Source of the DNA: an uncultured Eubacteriales bacterium
GTDB lineage: Bacteria > Bacillota > Clostridia > Oscillospirales > Acutalibacteraceae
Assembly: GCA_934630515.1 (NCBI GenBank)
Contig: CAKTVV010000002.1
Location: forward strand, 186,001 to 250,000
DNA: 64,000 nt
Reading direction: 5' to 3'
Position numbers and translations under genes: made by a program. Numbering within the stretch: the first letter of the stretch is position 1; each line of letters starts with the position of its first letter. Positions 43,357 to 52,658 of this stretch are shown here, piece after piece. The notes under the pieces are model-generated. The model did no database searches and was not told where the DNA came from. It saw only the letters and a program-made list of their open reading frames with translations.

Positions 43357-45135
43357 TCAGCCCAGATTCTTTTTCAGGATCTCCAGCTGATGCCGCAACT
43401 CGGCAGGCAGCTTGTCGCCAAACTTCTTGTAGTGCTCCTCGATCTCGGCGGCTTCCTTCGTCCAGACGTCATGATCCACGGTCAGGATGCTCTTGAGGGT
43501 ATCCATATCCATGTCCAGATCGGTCAGGTCGATGTCCTCCGGCTTCGGCACATAGCCGATAGCGGTCTCGGTGGCGTCCGCCTTGCCCTCGCAGCGCTCC
43601 ACGATCCAGTTCAGCACACGCATGTTGTCGCCGAAGCCCGGCCAAATGAAGTTGCCGTCGTCGTCGGTACGGAACCAGTTGACATTGAAGATCTTCGGCG
43701 CCTTGTCACCCAGCTTCTTGCCCATATCCAGCCAGTGCTGGAAATAGTCACCCATGTGATAGCCGCAGAAGGGCAGCATCGCCATGGGATCCCGGCGCAC
43801 CACGCCGACAGCGCCCGCCGCCGCAGCGGTGGTCTCGCTGGCCATAGCGGAGCCGATGAACACACCGTTCTCCCAGTCACGGGACTGATAGACCAGCGGC
43901 GCGCACTTGGCACGGCGGCCGCCGAAGATGATGGCCGAGATCGGCACACCGGCGCCCTTGTCGAACTCGTCGGAGATGCAGGGGCAGTTCTTGGCAGGAG
44001 CCGTGAACCGGGAGTTGGGATGGGCAGCGTAGGTGGACTTATCCGCCTTGTCGAACTTGGACGCATCCCACTTGTTGCCCTTCCAGTCGATGCAGTTCTG
44101 GGGCAGATCCTTGTTCAGCCCCTCCCACCACACGGTGTTGTCGTCCAGATTCAGCGCCACGTTGGTGAAGATGGTGTTCTTCTTGGTGGACTCCAGAGCG
44201 TTAAAGTTGGAGTGAGCGTTGGTGCCGGGCGCCACGCCGAAGAAGCCATTCTCCGGGTTGATGGCGTACAGGCGGCCGTCGGCGCCGATGCGCATCCATG
44301 CGATATCGTCGCCCACCGTCCAGATCTTGTAGCCCTTCTTACGCAGGTACTCCGGCGGGATCAGCATGGCCAGATTGGTCTTGCCGCAGGCAGAGGGAAA
44401 CGCCGCAGCGATATAGTGGATCTCGCCCTGCGGGTTCTGCAGACCCAGGATCAGCATATGCTCGGCCATCCAGCCCTCTTTCCAGCCCTGATAGGAGGCA
44501 ATGCGCAGAGCAAAGCACTTTTTGCCCAGCAGCACGTTGCCGCCGTAGGCGGAGTTGACGGAGATAATGGCGTTATCCTCGGGGAACTGGCAGATATACC
44601 GCTTCTCGGGGTCGATGTCGCAGGAGGCGTGGAAGCCCCGCACCCAGTCGTTGCTGTCGCCCAGCGTGTCCAGCACCTTCTGACCCACCCGGGTCATGAT
44701 CGCCATGTTCAGCACCACATAGATGGAGTCGGTGATCTCAATACCGATCTTCGCCAGAGGCGAGCCGATGGGGCCCATGGAGAAGGGGATGATATACATG
44801 GTCCGACCCTTGTAGCTGCCGCGGGCGATGTCGTACAGCCGCTTGTACATCTCCTGGGGCTCACACCAATGGTTGGTGGGGCCGGCATTCTCTTCCTTGC
44901 GGGAGCAGATGAAGGTGCGATCCTCCACACGAGCCACGTCGTTGGGCTTCGTGCGATGCAGATAGCAGCCGGGCAGCTTCTCCTCGTTGAGCTTGATCAT
45001 CTCGCCGGTCTCCACGGCGATCTTCCGCAGCTCGTCCAGCTGCTCCTCGCTGCCGTCGATCCACAGCACCTTATCCGGGCAGACCAGTGCCTTTTTCTCC
45101 TCGATCCAGTCGAGAACCGTCTTATTGTTGGTCAT
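43357..45135 (-). CDS. pckA: Phosphoenolpyruvate carboxykinase (GTP)
   Basis: Interconverts oxaloacetate plus GTP and PEP plus CO2. 592 residues, the size of GTP enzymes. The P-loop with the active-site cysteine is FPSACGKTN, and the metal/substrate motifs RKEENAGPTNHW, VNSAYGGN, IGDD-like TVGDDIAWM and FGGRR are present. Start ATG 45135, with GGAG upstream; the open frame 27 codons further is not supported. Monocistronic. In anaerobic gut bacteria the enzyme often runs towards oxaloacetate to feed succinate/propionate or sodium-pump routes. Confidence 0.97.
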   Translation of the reverse strand: MTNNKTVLDWIEEKKALVCPDKVLWIDGSEEQLDELRKIAVETGEMIKLNEEKLPGCYLHRTKPNDVARVEDRTFICSRKEENAGPTNHWCEPQEMYKRLYDIARGSYKGRTMYIIPFSMGPIGSPLAKIGIEITDSIYVVLNMAIMTRVGQKVLDTLGDSNDWVRGFHASCDIDPEKRYICQFPEDNAIISVNSAYGGNVLLGKKCFALRIASYQGWKEGWMAEHMLILGLQNPQGEIHYIAAAFPSACGKTNLAMLIPPEYLRKKGYKIWTVGDDIAWMRIGADGRLYAINPENGFFGVAPGTNAHSNFNALESTKKNTIFTNVALNLDDNTVWWEGLNKDLPQNCIDWKGNKWDASKFDKADKSTYAAHPNSRFTAPAKNCPCISDEFDKGAGVPISAIIFGGRRAKCAPLVYQSRDWENGVFIGSAMASETTAAAAGAVGVVRRDPMAMLPFCGYHMGDYFQHWLDMGKKLGDKAPKIFNVNWFRTDDDGNFIWPGFGDNMRVLNWIVERCEGKADATETAIGYVPKPEDIDLTDLDMDMDTLKSILTVDHDVWTKEAAEIEEHYKKFGDKLPAELRHQLEILKKNLG

Positions 45136-45214
45136 AACACAGAACTCCTTTCGCTTTCTCAGATCATGCTTACGGGAAACAATATTAAAAAATATCATTT
45201 CTTCGACGCTTATC

Positions 45215-45244
45215 ATTATACTATTGATCTGTCAAACTTTGCAA
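45215..45244 (-). promoter_or_regulatory. Promoter of pckA
   Basis: Minus-strand TTGCAA and TATAAT separated by 18 bases, about 80 bases before the gene, in an AT-rich stretch. Confidence 0.65.
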
Positions 45245-45319
45245 CCCCTTAATTGTTAAATTTTTAATAATTTCCGGGGAAATTTTTGTGACCCCTAGTA
45301 TGTGGACGGCTTTTTCGCA

Positions 45320-45544
45320 TCAAATACCGGCGCTGACGGCGGCGGCAGCCAGCAAAATCAGCAGCATCGGATCCTTGAGCTGGAGAAAAAAGCGTTTTAG
45401 AAAGCCCGGCTTTTCCGCTTCCTTTAATTTATTTATCCCGTATTTTTCCTGACGGGCCTGCGCCTGCTGGGAGGTCAGTCCCATTTGGCTGGTTTGCAGC
45501 TCCTTCAGTGTTTCTTCGGCGGATGATTTATAATAATCCGTCAT
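45320..45544 (-). pseudogene. N-terminal fragment of a P-type (calcium-type) cation ATPase
   Basis: 74 codons: the cation-ATPase N-terminal domain (LTSQQAQARQEKYGINKL) and the start of the first membrane helix (DPMLLILLAAAAVSAGI), followed at once by a stop in unrelated sequence. Intact enzymes have about 850-900 residues. The start overlaps the stop of the CorC-like fragment (ATGA), so the two were neighbours in a source genome. Confidence 0.85.
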
Positions 45545-45946
45545 TTCTGCGTCTCCTTCTCAGTAGAGTAATCGATCCTTTTGATTTCTGCAAGTACGAC
45601 TTGATGATCCTTGATTTCTTTTATTGTCACCGATATGTTATCAAGTTTAAGCTCTATATTTGTTTTCCCGTCATCCGGTATTCCCTTCAAGCGGTCAAAT
45701 ATGTACCCGGTAAAGGTGTTGATATATTCTGTGTCAAAAGTAACACCTATCGCCCTCTCTATTTCGTCAAGCTCAGCATTGCCGCTGATTTCCCATGTGT
45801 CGCAATACAATTGCCTGATCTGAGGTTCTGCCGTTTCCGAAATGGAAGGGTTCTCCCGAAGCTCCCCGACAAGTTCTTCAATCAGATCCTGCATTGTGAC
45901 AACGCCTGTCAGACCACCGTATTCATCCAAAACAACAGCAAATGTA
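45541..45946 (-). pseudogene. C-terminal fragment of a HlyC/CorC-type (CBS, transporter-associated) protein
   Basis: About 130 codons: the end of a CBS pair (TFAVVLDEYGGLTGVVTMQDLIEELVGEL, in pieces) and a complete CorC_HlyC C-terminal domain (WEISGNAELDEIERAIGV, FTGYIFDRLKGIP). The N-terminal DUF21/CNNM membrane domain, usually 200-300 residues, is missing; a stop codon lies four codons before the recognisable part, where RepA-like sequence begins on the other strand. Confidence 0.85.
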
Positions 45947-46910
45947 TTACCTCATTTACACCCGTGAAGAAGCCGCCAGCACCTTGAATATCTCCTATAA
46001 GCGATCCATCGCTGCTTTCAAGGAGCTTATCCGAAACGGCCTGCTTTACGAGCAGCGGCAGGGCCTTGGCGCTCCCAACCTGTTATATGTCTTGAAGGCA
46101 GAACTTACCGACGAGGATGCCGCTGCATTTGGCGAGACCTTCTCCGGCAATGAGAGCGAAACCGATGCAAAAGAGCCCGAAACCCCTGCAAATACACAGA
46201 TGTGCCAAAATGGCATATCAAGACATGCCGAAACGGCACATCAAGAACTGCCAAAATCGCCTATCCGGAACTGTCCGATCGGCACATCAAGAACTGCCGG
46301 AAAAGCAGATCAAGATATGCCGAAACCGCACACAAGAAAGACTGAGAGTAAAAAGATTGAGAGTAGTTATATTGAGAACAGTCAACCTATCCATCCGCAA
46401 GCAGATACCGGCAAGAAGACTGTGCCTTCGGCTGCGGCGGACGGGCCGACCGATGACGAAACGATCCTCGCGGAAATTCTTGACCAATGCGAGCTGGAGC
46501 TGTTCTCGGACGGTGTGCGGAGAATGCTGGTGCAGGCGGTCGAACGGCTGTATTATTCCGACAGCCTCAGGATCGGCAGCGCAAGACTGCCGCAGGAAAA
46601 AGTGCGCAGTTACCTGAAATTGCTCGACGGCGAAACGCTTTTGTCGGTCGTCGAAGCCATAAAAGCCAATGAGGAACGCATCACCAATCCCATGGCGTAC
46701 ATCATGTCCACGATCATCAATGCAGTCTGCGAAAGGGAAAGTGAGCTGATCCTGAGCCTGCCTGCCGATTACATCAAAAGCGAAGATCTGTATGCACCTG
46801 CCGGTCACGGCCTCGGTGCGGAGAAAGGAGGAAGCAGCCATAGTCATGTTTACGACAGCAACCCAGCGGGTAATCCTGGATCTGTTACAGCAATTCGGGG
46901 CGATCCGTGA
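45942..46910 (+). pseudogene. Replication initiator (RepA_N / DUF6017) lacking its N-terminus
   Basis: 322 codons starting YYLIYTREEAASTLNISYKRSIAAFKEL, which corresponds to the second half of a RepA_N winged-helix domain, followed by a low-complexity linker rich in repeats of CQNG/RHAE type and a C-terminal DUF6017-like domain (EILDQCELELFSDGVRRML...NPMAYIMSTIINAVCE). The first 60-80 residues of RepA are missing, and the apparent ATG lies on the junction with the CorC fragment, without a ribosome binding site. Found on plasmids and integrative elements of Clostridia. Confidence 0.78.
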
Positions 46911-47373
46911 AGATCAGGCGGAAAAGATATTGAAGCAAACCTTTCCGCACGCCGAGCTGCGTCGAACGATATTTCCGCTGCTCAGCGGCAGAAGGATCAA
47001 GCAGAGCAACGGCTATCTTTTTTCACACAGCGGCAAGCTGGACGAACGGCTCATCGAGGCGATCGATATTATGCTGCTGCTCGGTCCGGCGTATACGGAG
47101 CCATACCAAAAAGGCACGGAACCGTTTGCCCTGACCTTTTTCAAGCAGCGCAGGGATAAGCTGTGGCGATACGATGTGTGCCCCGTGGCATACGGCACGG
47201 AAGCGGTCATTTCCGCACAGCTGGAGGGCAAAGACAACAAGTACCGTATGGTCGTTTTTGTGCTGGAAAAAGAAGAGCAGATGCAGGGCATCCAAGTGAC
47301 CTGTGAGCACTGTTATGTGCTCAAAAATGCCGATGAATACGAATTCTATCTTTACTCGAAAAAAGGAGACTAA
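46846..47373 (+). CDS. DUF5697-like accessory protein of integrative elements
   Basis: 175 residues. N-terminal winged-helix-like segment (TQRVILDLLQQFGAIREDQAEKIL) and a C-terminal alpha/beta part. I recall this type, DUF5697, as a common passenger of Tn916/ICE-like modules in Clostridia, function unknown. AAAGGAGG lies 14 bases before the ATG, longer than usual. It overlaps the end of the RepA remnant by 65 bases and is followed four bases later by the next gene. Confidence 0.65.
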   Translation: MFTTATQRVILDLLQQFGAIREDQAEKILKQTFPHAELRRTIFPLLSGRRIKQSNGYLFSHSGKLDERLIEAIDIMLLLGPAYTEPYQKGTEPFALTFFKQRRDKLWRYDVCPVAYGTEAVISAQLEGKDNKYRMVVFVLEKEEQMQGIQVTCEHCYVLKNADEYEFYLYSKKGD

Positions 47374-47377
47374 GCTT

Positions 47378-48253
47378 ATGGAGTTCAAAGACCTTGACCT
47401 GACCGAGCTCGACAAAGGCCTGTCCGAAGATCAGCAAAAAGAGTGGAATGCGATCTATGCGTCCTACCGCTCCGGTTCTATACTTACGGGCAGAGTGGCC
47501 GGTATGGACACCACCACGATCACGCTTGAAAACGAGGAAACAGGAGAACCCGAACGGGTATCCATCAACTGTCTGGTGATCATCAGCTACCGGGTGAAGG
47601 TGCTTATTCCCGCCCAGCAGGTGTGGTTTGACGAAAGCACGAAACGCCCCGATCATGTGCTGCGGTCTATGACCGGAGCCGTCATCGACTATGTGATCAC
47701 CGGGATCGACCGGGAGAACGACTGCTGCACCGCATCCCGAAGGCTTGCTTTAGCGATTCGCCGCCGCTCGTTTTTGAAGCTTGCACCCAAAACCGGCAAA
47801 AAAGTTCCCGTCAATATCCTGGCGGTCGGTGCGGTGCATCTGCTTGCCACCTGCGGCGGCTTTGACATGACGCTTTCTCAACGGGATCTGTCCTACGGGA
47901 TGATCTTCGATCTGCAGGAAAAGTATCATCCCGGAGAAACGCATACCGCTGTTCTGAAAGAATACGATGCCGAGAACAAAACTCTGCAGGTATCCGTAAA
48001 GGAGGCGGAGCCGCACCCCTTCGACGGCGTGGAGATACGGCACCCGTTGAATTCCCGCCGGGCCTCCGTCATTTCCGGCAAATACAAAGGCGGCGTATTC
48101 TGCAAGCTGGAGGAAAATCTTGCCTGCCTGTGTACATATTCGCAGTATCAATACGACACCGATTTCCGTATCGGCGATCAGGTGATCGTCGTTGTTACGA
48201 AGTACGATTATCGTCGGAAACTCGTGTATGGCAAGATCGTTGCCAAGTGGTAA
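47378..48253 (+). CDS. S1-domain-like protein of an integrative element
   Basis: 291 residues. Repeated S1/OB-fold-like barrels are suggested by SILTGRVAGMDTTTITLENEE, HPGETHTAVLKEYDAENKTLQVSVKE and VISGKYKGGVFCKLEENLACL. Proteins annotated as ribosomal-protein-S1-like are regular cargo of ICE-type elements next to DUF5697 genes. An RNA-binding role is inferred from the fold. Start ATG 47378, with AAAAGGAG upstream. Confidence 0.65.
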   Translation: MEFKDLDLTELDKGLSEDQQKEWNAIYASYRSGSILTGRVAGMDTTTITLENEETGEPERVSINCLVIISYRVKVLIPAQQVWFDESTKRPDHVLRSMTGAVIDYVITGIDRENDCCTASRRLALAIRRRSFLKLAPKTGKKVPVNILAVGAVHLLATCGGFDMTLSQRDLSYGMIFDLQEKYHPGETHTAVLKEYDAENKTLQVSVKEAEPHPFDGVEIRHPLNSRRASVISGKYKGGVFCKLEENLACLCTYSQYQYDTDFRIGDQVIVVVTKYDYRRKLVYGKIVAKW

Positions 48254-48259
48254 AAATCA

Positions 48260-48290
48260 GGCTCCCGGGCCGACCGATCCGGGAGCCTTT
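48260..48290 (+). terminator. Terminator after the S1-like gene
   Basis: GGCTCCCGG (48260-48268) and CCGGGAGCC (48279-48287) with a 10-base loop, followed by TTTCG. Confidence 0.8.
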
Positions 48291-48359
48291 CGATTCGAAG
48301 GAGAACCACTGGCTATGCCAGTGGGCAAGAGACTTAATAAACAGAAAAGTGGTGACAAA

Positions 48360-48809
48360 ATGCTGGAGATCAAGCCTATCCATTTAATGCAGGCTAAGGA
48401 TTTTATCAAACGATACCATCGGCACAATATCCCGCCAGTTGGCGGAAAATTTGCTATTGCCTGCTGGGATAGCGATACGATGTGCGGCGTGGCAATCTGC
48501 GGTCGCCCGGTAGCCCGCCATTGTGATGATGGAGAAACATTGGAGATCTACCGAAACTGCACGGACGGGACGCCCAATGCCTGCACCAAGCTTTATGGTG
48601 CCTGTCAGCGCATTGCACGGGATATGGGGTACAAAAGGATCATCACCTATACCCTGTTATCGGAGAACGGAGCAAGTCTGCGAGCCGCAAATTTCCGGGA
48701 TCACGGCAAAGCCGGTAGTATCGAGTGGAGCGGTACAAGAAAAAGAACCTACTACATATCACCGAAAGAGATGAAACGAAAATGGCTGTATCCAATAAAG
48801 CCGGACTAA
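48360..48809 (+). CDS. XF1762 family protein (GNAT-like)
   Basis: 149 residues matching the XF1762 pattern: LEIKPIHLMQAKDFIKRYHRHN, CGVAICGRPVARHCDDGETLEIYRNCTDGT-type core and YKRIITYTLLSENGASLRAA. The core resembles an N-acetyltransferase fold; substrate unknown. Common passenger of phages and integrative elements. I use ATG 48360, which matches family starts. An in-frame ATG at 48315 has a better AAGGAG site but is buried in the hairpin CCACTGGC-TAT-GCCAGTGG (48306-48324). Converges with the esterase gene. Confidence 0.75.
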   Translation: MLEIKPIHLMQAKDFIKRYHRHNIPPVGGKFAIACWDSDTMCGVAICGRPVARHCDDGETLEIYRNCTDGTPNACTKLYGACQRIARDMGYKRIITYTLLSENGASLRAANFRDHGKAGSIEWSGTRKRTYYISPKEMKRKWLYPIKPD

Positions 48810-48840
48810 GTTCTCTACGACAAAAAGTACATGGCAAGCT

Positions 48841-50247
48841 TCAGGCGGTGAACAGATCGGCTTCATTTTTTTGTAACAGTGGCAGTAAGCGATGGATGCT
48901 CTCTTTGGCAAACAGCGCAAACACGAATTCGTCTTCCTGCGGTGTGCCGACCGGGCAGAACCGGTAATAAGTCTGTCCCAGATACTCCACCGTAAATTCC
49001 TGTCCGGCATAGGCGGCATAGGCTTTACGCAAGCGTTTGGCCGCTTCCGGGGATAGGTTGGCGGTGAGGTGTGAGCTGCCACCGATATGCCGTCCGCCGA
49101 TGCTTTCCATATCGTCATCTGTCAGAACTGCCTCGCCTTTTGGCGATAAAAGCCGCAAGAGACTGGGATTCGAATAGCCGTCATCGCCCGCCAGCCCCTT
49201 GGACTTGGTTTGTCCAAACATCCAAGAAAAAGTTTCCCGTGTGCCGAGTGCTGTATCCCACGCATTGTGGTCTACGCCTTCCAGTGAGGTCAGACGCACC
49301 ATGCGGCCGCCGGCGTTTTTAATAGCGATGACCATATCCAGTGAGCACTGATAGGGAACGGTAGCATCGGCCGTGCCGTGGTATGCCCAGATCGGGATCC
49401 GGGACAGCTCTTCGCCCATGGCACTGTTGCCCCAGCCGCAGATCGGCACACCGGCGGCAAACAGGTCGCCATAGCGCTCCAGCACCGACCATGTACCGTA
49501 GCCGCCCATGGAAAGCCCGGCCACATACACCCGCTCTCTATCGCAGCTGTATTGCGCCAGCGTGTTTTGCAGCAGCCGCACAGCCACCCCAAGACACCCC
49601 GTTTCGCTGCCGCCGTAGCCGTCGATATCCCACCAGCCGTCTGATGGGCACTGCGGAGCCAGCACGATGGCCTCGATCAGCATATCCCCGGCTACACGAT
49701 AAGCGTTTTCCAGCACACGGATGTGGGTGGCGTTGTCAAACCCCCGATCGCCGGCACCATGCAGGAAAAAGAATACTGGATACTGCTTGCTTTTATCGTA
49801 GTCTTCCGGCACATACAGCCGGTAGGGCAGGCGTATCCCGGCGGTAACATCATAGTAGGTATTGCTCGCAAACTCCGGAAAGACGAACACATCATCGGTA
49901 TTGGGCACGGGAAACTGTGCCGTTACCCTGTAGGGCAGCGGATCTTGCTCTTCATCCGGCTTAGTCGTCGCACTTGTCGTCGATGAGTTGTTGGCCGGTG
50001 CGGTTGGCTGCGGCTTTTGTGCGGATGCAGGCTCGGTACGGGAGGTCGTGCTCTCCTGTGCATTATCCGTTTTCGGTGCGACCGTGCTCTCGGTAAGCGG
50101 CGTAGAAGACAGACGATCCGGCCACGGTTCTGAGCCGGAGACCTGTGCGGGGCGCTTTGGCAGGGTCAGGATAACGGCCAGCACAGCCGCAGCTACGGCG
50201 GTCGCCGCCGATGCGGCAACAATGGCGATCTTGGTCGGCTTTTTCAT
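48841..50247 (-). CDS. Secreted or membrane-anchored esterase/prolyl-oligopeptidase-type hydrolase
   Basis: 468 residues: an N-terminal membrane anchor or signal segment (residues 7-30, VAAAVLAVILTL), a Thr/Ser/Pro/Ala-rich linker to about residue 105, then an alpha/beta-hydrolase domain of the carbohydrate-esterase/PHB-depolymerase kind. The nucleophile is S246 in GLSMGG, FFLHGAGDRG forms the oxyanion region, and the histidine is in VDHNAW. Acting outside the cell on acylated glycans is likely from the context of glycosidase genes. It is 54 bases downstream of the alpha-galactosidase, probably in the same transcript. Confidence 0.82.
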   Translation of the reverse strand: MKKPTKIAIVAASAATAVAAAVLAVILTLPKRPAQVSGSEPWPDRLSSTPLTESTVAPKTDNAQESTTSRTEPASAQKPQPTAPANNSSTTSATTKPDEEQDPLPYRVTAQFPVPNTDDVFVFPEFASNTYYDVTAGIRLPYRLYVPEDYDKSKQYPVFFFLHGAGDRGFDNATHIRVLENAYRVAGDMLIEAIVLAPQCPSDGWWDIDGYGGSETGCLGVAVRLLQNTLAQYSCDRERVYVAGLSMGGYGTWSVLERYGDLFAAGVPICGWGNSAMGEELSRIPIWAYHGTADATVPYQCSLDMVIAIKNAGGRMVRLTSLEGVDHNAWDTALGTRETFSWMFGQTKSKGLAGDDGYSNPSLLRLLSPKGEAVLTDDDMESIGGRHIGGSSHLTANLSPEAAKRLRKAYAAYAGQEFTVEYLGQTYYRFCPVGTPQEDEFVFALFAKESIHRLLPLLQKNEADLFTA

Positions 50248-50301
50248 TACGGACGCTCCTCTGACAAGTTTTTTGCCGGGGGAAGGGGCGTGCTGTGTTA
50301 T

Positions 50302-52479
50302 TTATACCGCCCGAAACAGCAGCACGGCGCTGGCACCGTCGCTGTTGGCGGTGTAAGTCAGGTTCAGCCCGGCGTTCATCAGCAGGGCGCCGGAATACCG
50401 CTTGCCGGTCTGCTCGTCCTCGTAGATGCGGTCGGGATCCAAGCCCCGCAGGCGCAGGATGGTGTGGGGAATGTAGTCCATGCGCATGGTCACCACCGTG
50501 ACCATGGTACGACTCTTATCCTCGCTGACGATCTGCCAAACGGCACGGAACGCATTATCGAAGGGGGACACGAGCCGGTACAGGTCGCCGGTGCGGATCA
50601 GATCATAGGTATCGTGGTACAGCGCCACCTGCCGGCGGACGAGCGCACGGTCGTCCTCGGTCAGCTTGCGGGGATCGAGTTCATAACCGAAGGTGCCCCA
50701 CAGGGCGACGTTGCCCTTGGTCTCGTACCCCGTGCGGGGGCAGGCGGACACGTGCGCCCCCACCGTCGAGGCCGGATAGCACAGCGAGGTGCCGAATTGG
50801 ATGTACAGCCGCTCGATCGGGTCGGTGTTATCGCTGGCCCAGATCTGCGGCGAGTAGTATAGCATCGCCGGGTCGAACCGTCCGCCGCCGCCGGAGCAAT
50901 TTTCGAACAAAATATCCGGGAACTGCGTGGTCAGGCGATCCATCAGGTCGTAGGTGCCGAGGATAAAGCGGTGGAAAAATTCGGTCTGCCGCTCCGGCGG
51001 GAGCAGAGCGGAGCCGGCATCGGTGATGTTGCGGTTGAAGTCCCATTTGAGGTAGGCGATGCGGCCGGTGGACAGCACCTGTTCCATCTGCGCCCACACG
51101 GCGTCCCGCACATCTTGGCGGGATACATCCAGCACATACTGGTTGCGCCCCAGCATCGGCTCACGCCCGGCCACATGCACATGCCAATCCGGGTGCGCCC
51201 GGAACAGATCGGAGTTTGGCGAGATCATCTCCGGCTCGAACCAAATGCCGAATTTCAGTCCCTCTGCCTCGACCCGGTCGATCAGCGGGGCAAGCCCGCC
51301 GGGCAGCTTTTCCTCGTTCACCACCCAGTCGCCGAGCGAGGTAGTGTCGTCGTTGCGATGTCCGAACCAGCCGTCGTCCATCACCAACAGCTCGATGCCC
51401 AGCTGCTTTGCCTCGTGGGCGAAGGCCACCAGCTTATCACTGTCGAAATCGAAGTAGGCCGCTTCCCAGCTGTTGATCAGCAGCGGACGCTTTTCGGTCT
51501 TGTAGCGGCCACGGATCAGGTGGCGGCGGTAAAAGCGGTGGAAGATGCGGCTCATCTCGCCGATGCCACCGGTGGTGTAGACCATCACGGCCTCCGGCGT
51601 ATCGAACGCCTCGCCGGGGGCAAGGTGCCAGCCAAAACCGGTGGGGTCGATGCCCATCAGCAGGCGGGTGGTGCAGTTGAAGTCGCACTCGCACAGGGCG
51701 GAGAAGTTGCCGGAATAGACGAGGTTGAACCCGTAGACCTCGCCCTGCTCCTCGTCGGCGTTCTTCGCCGCCAGCGCAGCGAAGGGGTTTTGGCAGTGAC
51801 CGGATACGCCCCGGCGGCTCTCGACCCCCTGCACGCCGTGCGCCAAGCGGCGGCGCTCGACATTGCGCTCTTTGGTGTGGCGGCCGTAGAGGGTGATCAG
51901 ATCATAGTCCATGGAGGGCAGGTTCAGGCACAGGCTGTAGATGCGCTCCAGCGTGAGCGGATCAGCTCCGCCGTTTTCGGCCCGCACCCGGCGGGTCATC
52001 ACGCCGAGGGCGGAGAACACCGTGTAGATCAGCGTGATCTTCAGCCCCGTGACCTTGTCCTCGGCGTACAGCTCCAGCGTGTCGGCGTCGCCGTCGTCCT
52101 CCGCATAGGTGGAGGGCTGGCTGGGGATCGGCGGCTTGCCCGCATAGATCTTGTGCCCAGTGTAGCGGATGTCGGTCACGCTGTCGCCATTTTTGTTGCG
52201 CACGGCCAGTGCGGCGATGCGCATATCGCCGGCGCCCAGCGTGCCGTATTCCATCGGCGCCGTGTCCGGGGTAAAGCCGTGCTCGCCGATCACCGGTTCG
52301 GCGGCGCTGAACGAGGCGTTGGGGGAGAGCATCTCTCGGTCCGGTACGGTGACATCCGGGATCCTTGCGCCGTAGTACAGGTTGAGGATATAGTTTTGGT
52401 CGTACACCCGGATCATGTAGGTCGAGGTGGCGGTGTCCAGCTTGAAGGTGCGGGTGGTCTGATCGAACGAAATGGGCAT
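50302..52479 (-). CDS. Alpha-galactosidase, GH36
   Basis: 725-residue cytoplasmic enzyme that removes terminal alpha-galactose from raffinose-type oligosaccharides and galactomannan. The nucleophile is D480 in YLKWDFNRNI and the acid/base D550 in ASDNTDPIERL; LLVMDDGWFGHRNDD and ENCSGGGGRFD complete the GH36 signature. No signal peptide, so substrates must be imported first. GGAGA precedes the start. Its promoter region carries a 33-base sequence shared with the promoter of the surface operon. Confidence 0.96.
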   Translation of the reverse strand: MPISFDQTTRTFKLDTATSTYMIRVYDQNYILNLYYGARIPDVTVPDREMLSPNASFSAAEPVIGEHGFTPDTAPMEYGTLGAGDMRIAALAVRNKNGDSVTDIRYTGHKIYAGKPPIPSQPSTYAEDDGDADTLELYAEDKVTGLKITLIYTVFSALGVMTRRVRAENGGADPLTLERIYSLCLNLPSMDYDLITLYGRHTKERNVERRRLAHGVQGVESRRGVSGHCQNPFAALAAKNADEEQGEVYGFNLVYSGNFSALCECDFNCTTRLLMGIDPTGFGWHLAPGEAFDTPEAVMVYTTGGIGEMSRIFHRFYRRHLIRGRYKTEKRPLLINSWEAAYFDFDSDKLVAFAHEAKQLGIELLVMDDGWFGHRNDDTTSLGDWVVNEEKLPGGLAPLIDRVEAEGLKFGIWFEPEMISPNSDLFRAHPDWHVHVAGREPMLGRNQYVLDVSRQDVRDAVWAQMEQVLSTGRIAYLKWDFNRNITDAGSALLPPERQTEFFHRFILGTYDLMDRLTTQFPDILFENCSGGGGRFDPAMLYYSPQIWASDNTDPIERLYIQFGTSLCYPASTVGAHVSACPRTGYETKGNVALWGTFGYELDPRKLTEDDRALVRRQVALYHDTYDLIRTGDLYRLVSPFDNAFRAVWQIVSEDKSRTMVTVVTMRMDYIPHTILRLRGLDPDRIYEDEQTGKRYSGALLMNAGLNLTYTANSDGASAVLLFRAV

Positions 52480-52511
52480 GGAAAGTTCTCCTTTGTTGTT
52501 TGCTTTTCTTC

Positions 52512-52540
52512 ATTGTAGCGTACTCTGATGGCGGAGGCAA
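52512..52540 (-). promoter_or_regulatory. Promoter of the alpha-galactosidase gene
   Basis: Minus-strand TTGCCT and TACAAT with 17-base spacing, about 33 bases before the gene. The weak -35 fits activator dependence. Confidence 0.6.
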
Positions 52541-52567
52541 GAAAAATTCAGGCTGCAGAGGATATTC

Positions 52568-52600
52568 GGCAAAATCGTGAAAGAAAGTGCAAATATCGTG
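52568..52600. promoter_or_regulatory. Regulon box A (probable AraC-type activator site)
   Basis: 33 bases beginning GGCAAAATCGT and containing TGCAAATA; 25 of 33 positions match, without gaps, the sequence at 53738-53770 in front of the surface operon. It ends 27 bases upstream of the -35 of the alpha-galactosidase promoter. Confidence 0.65.
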
Positions 52601-52608
52601 ACATGAAA

Positions 52609-52650
52609 AAGCACAGACAGCAGGGGACTTTTTCTGCCGTCTGTGCTTTC
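52609..52650 (-). terminator. Terminator of the AraC regulator gene
   Basis: AAGCACAGACAGCAG pairs with CTGCCGTCTGTGCTT with one mismatch; on the minus strand the stem is followed by TTTTTC. Confidence 0.85.
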
Positions 52651-52658
52651 TGCAAAAC

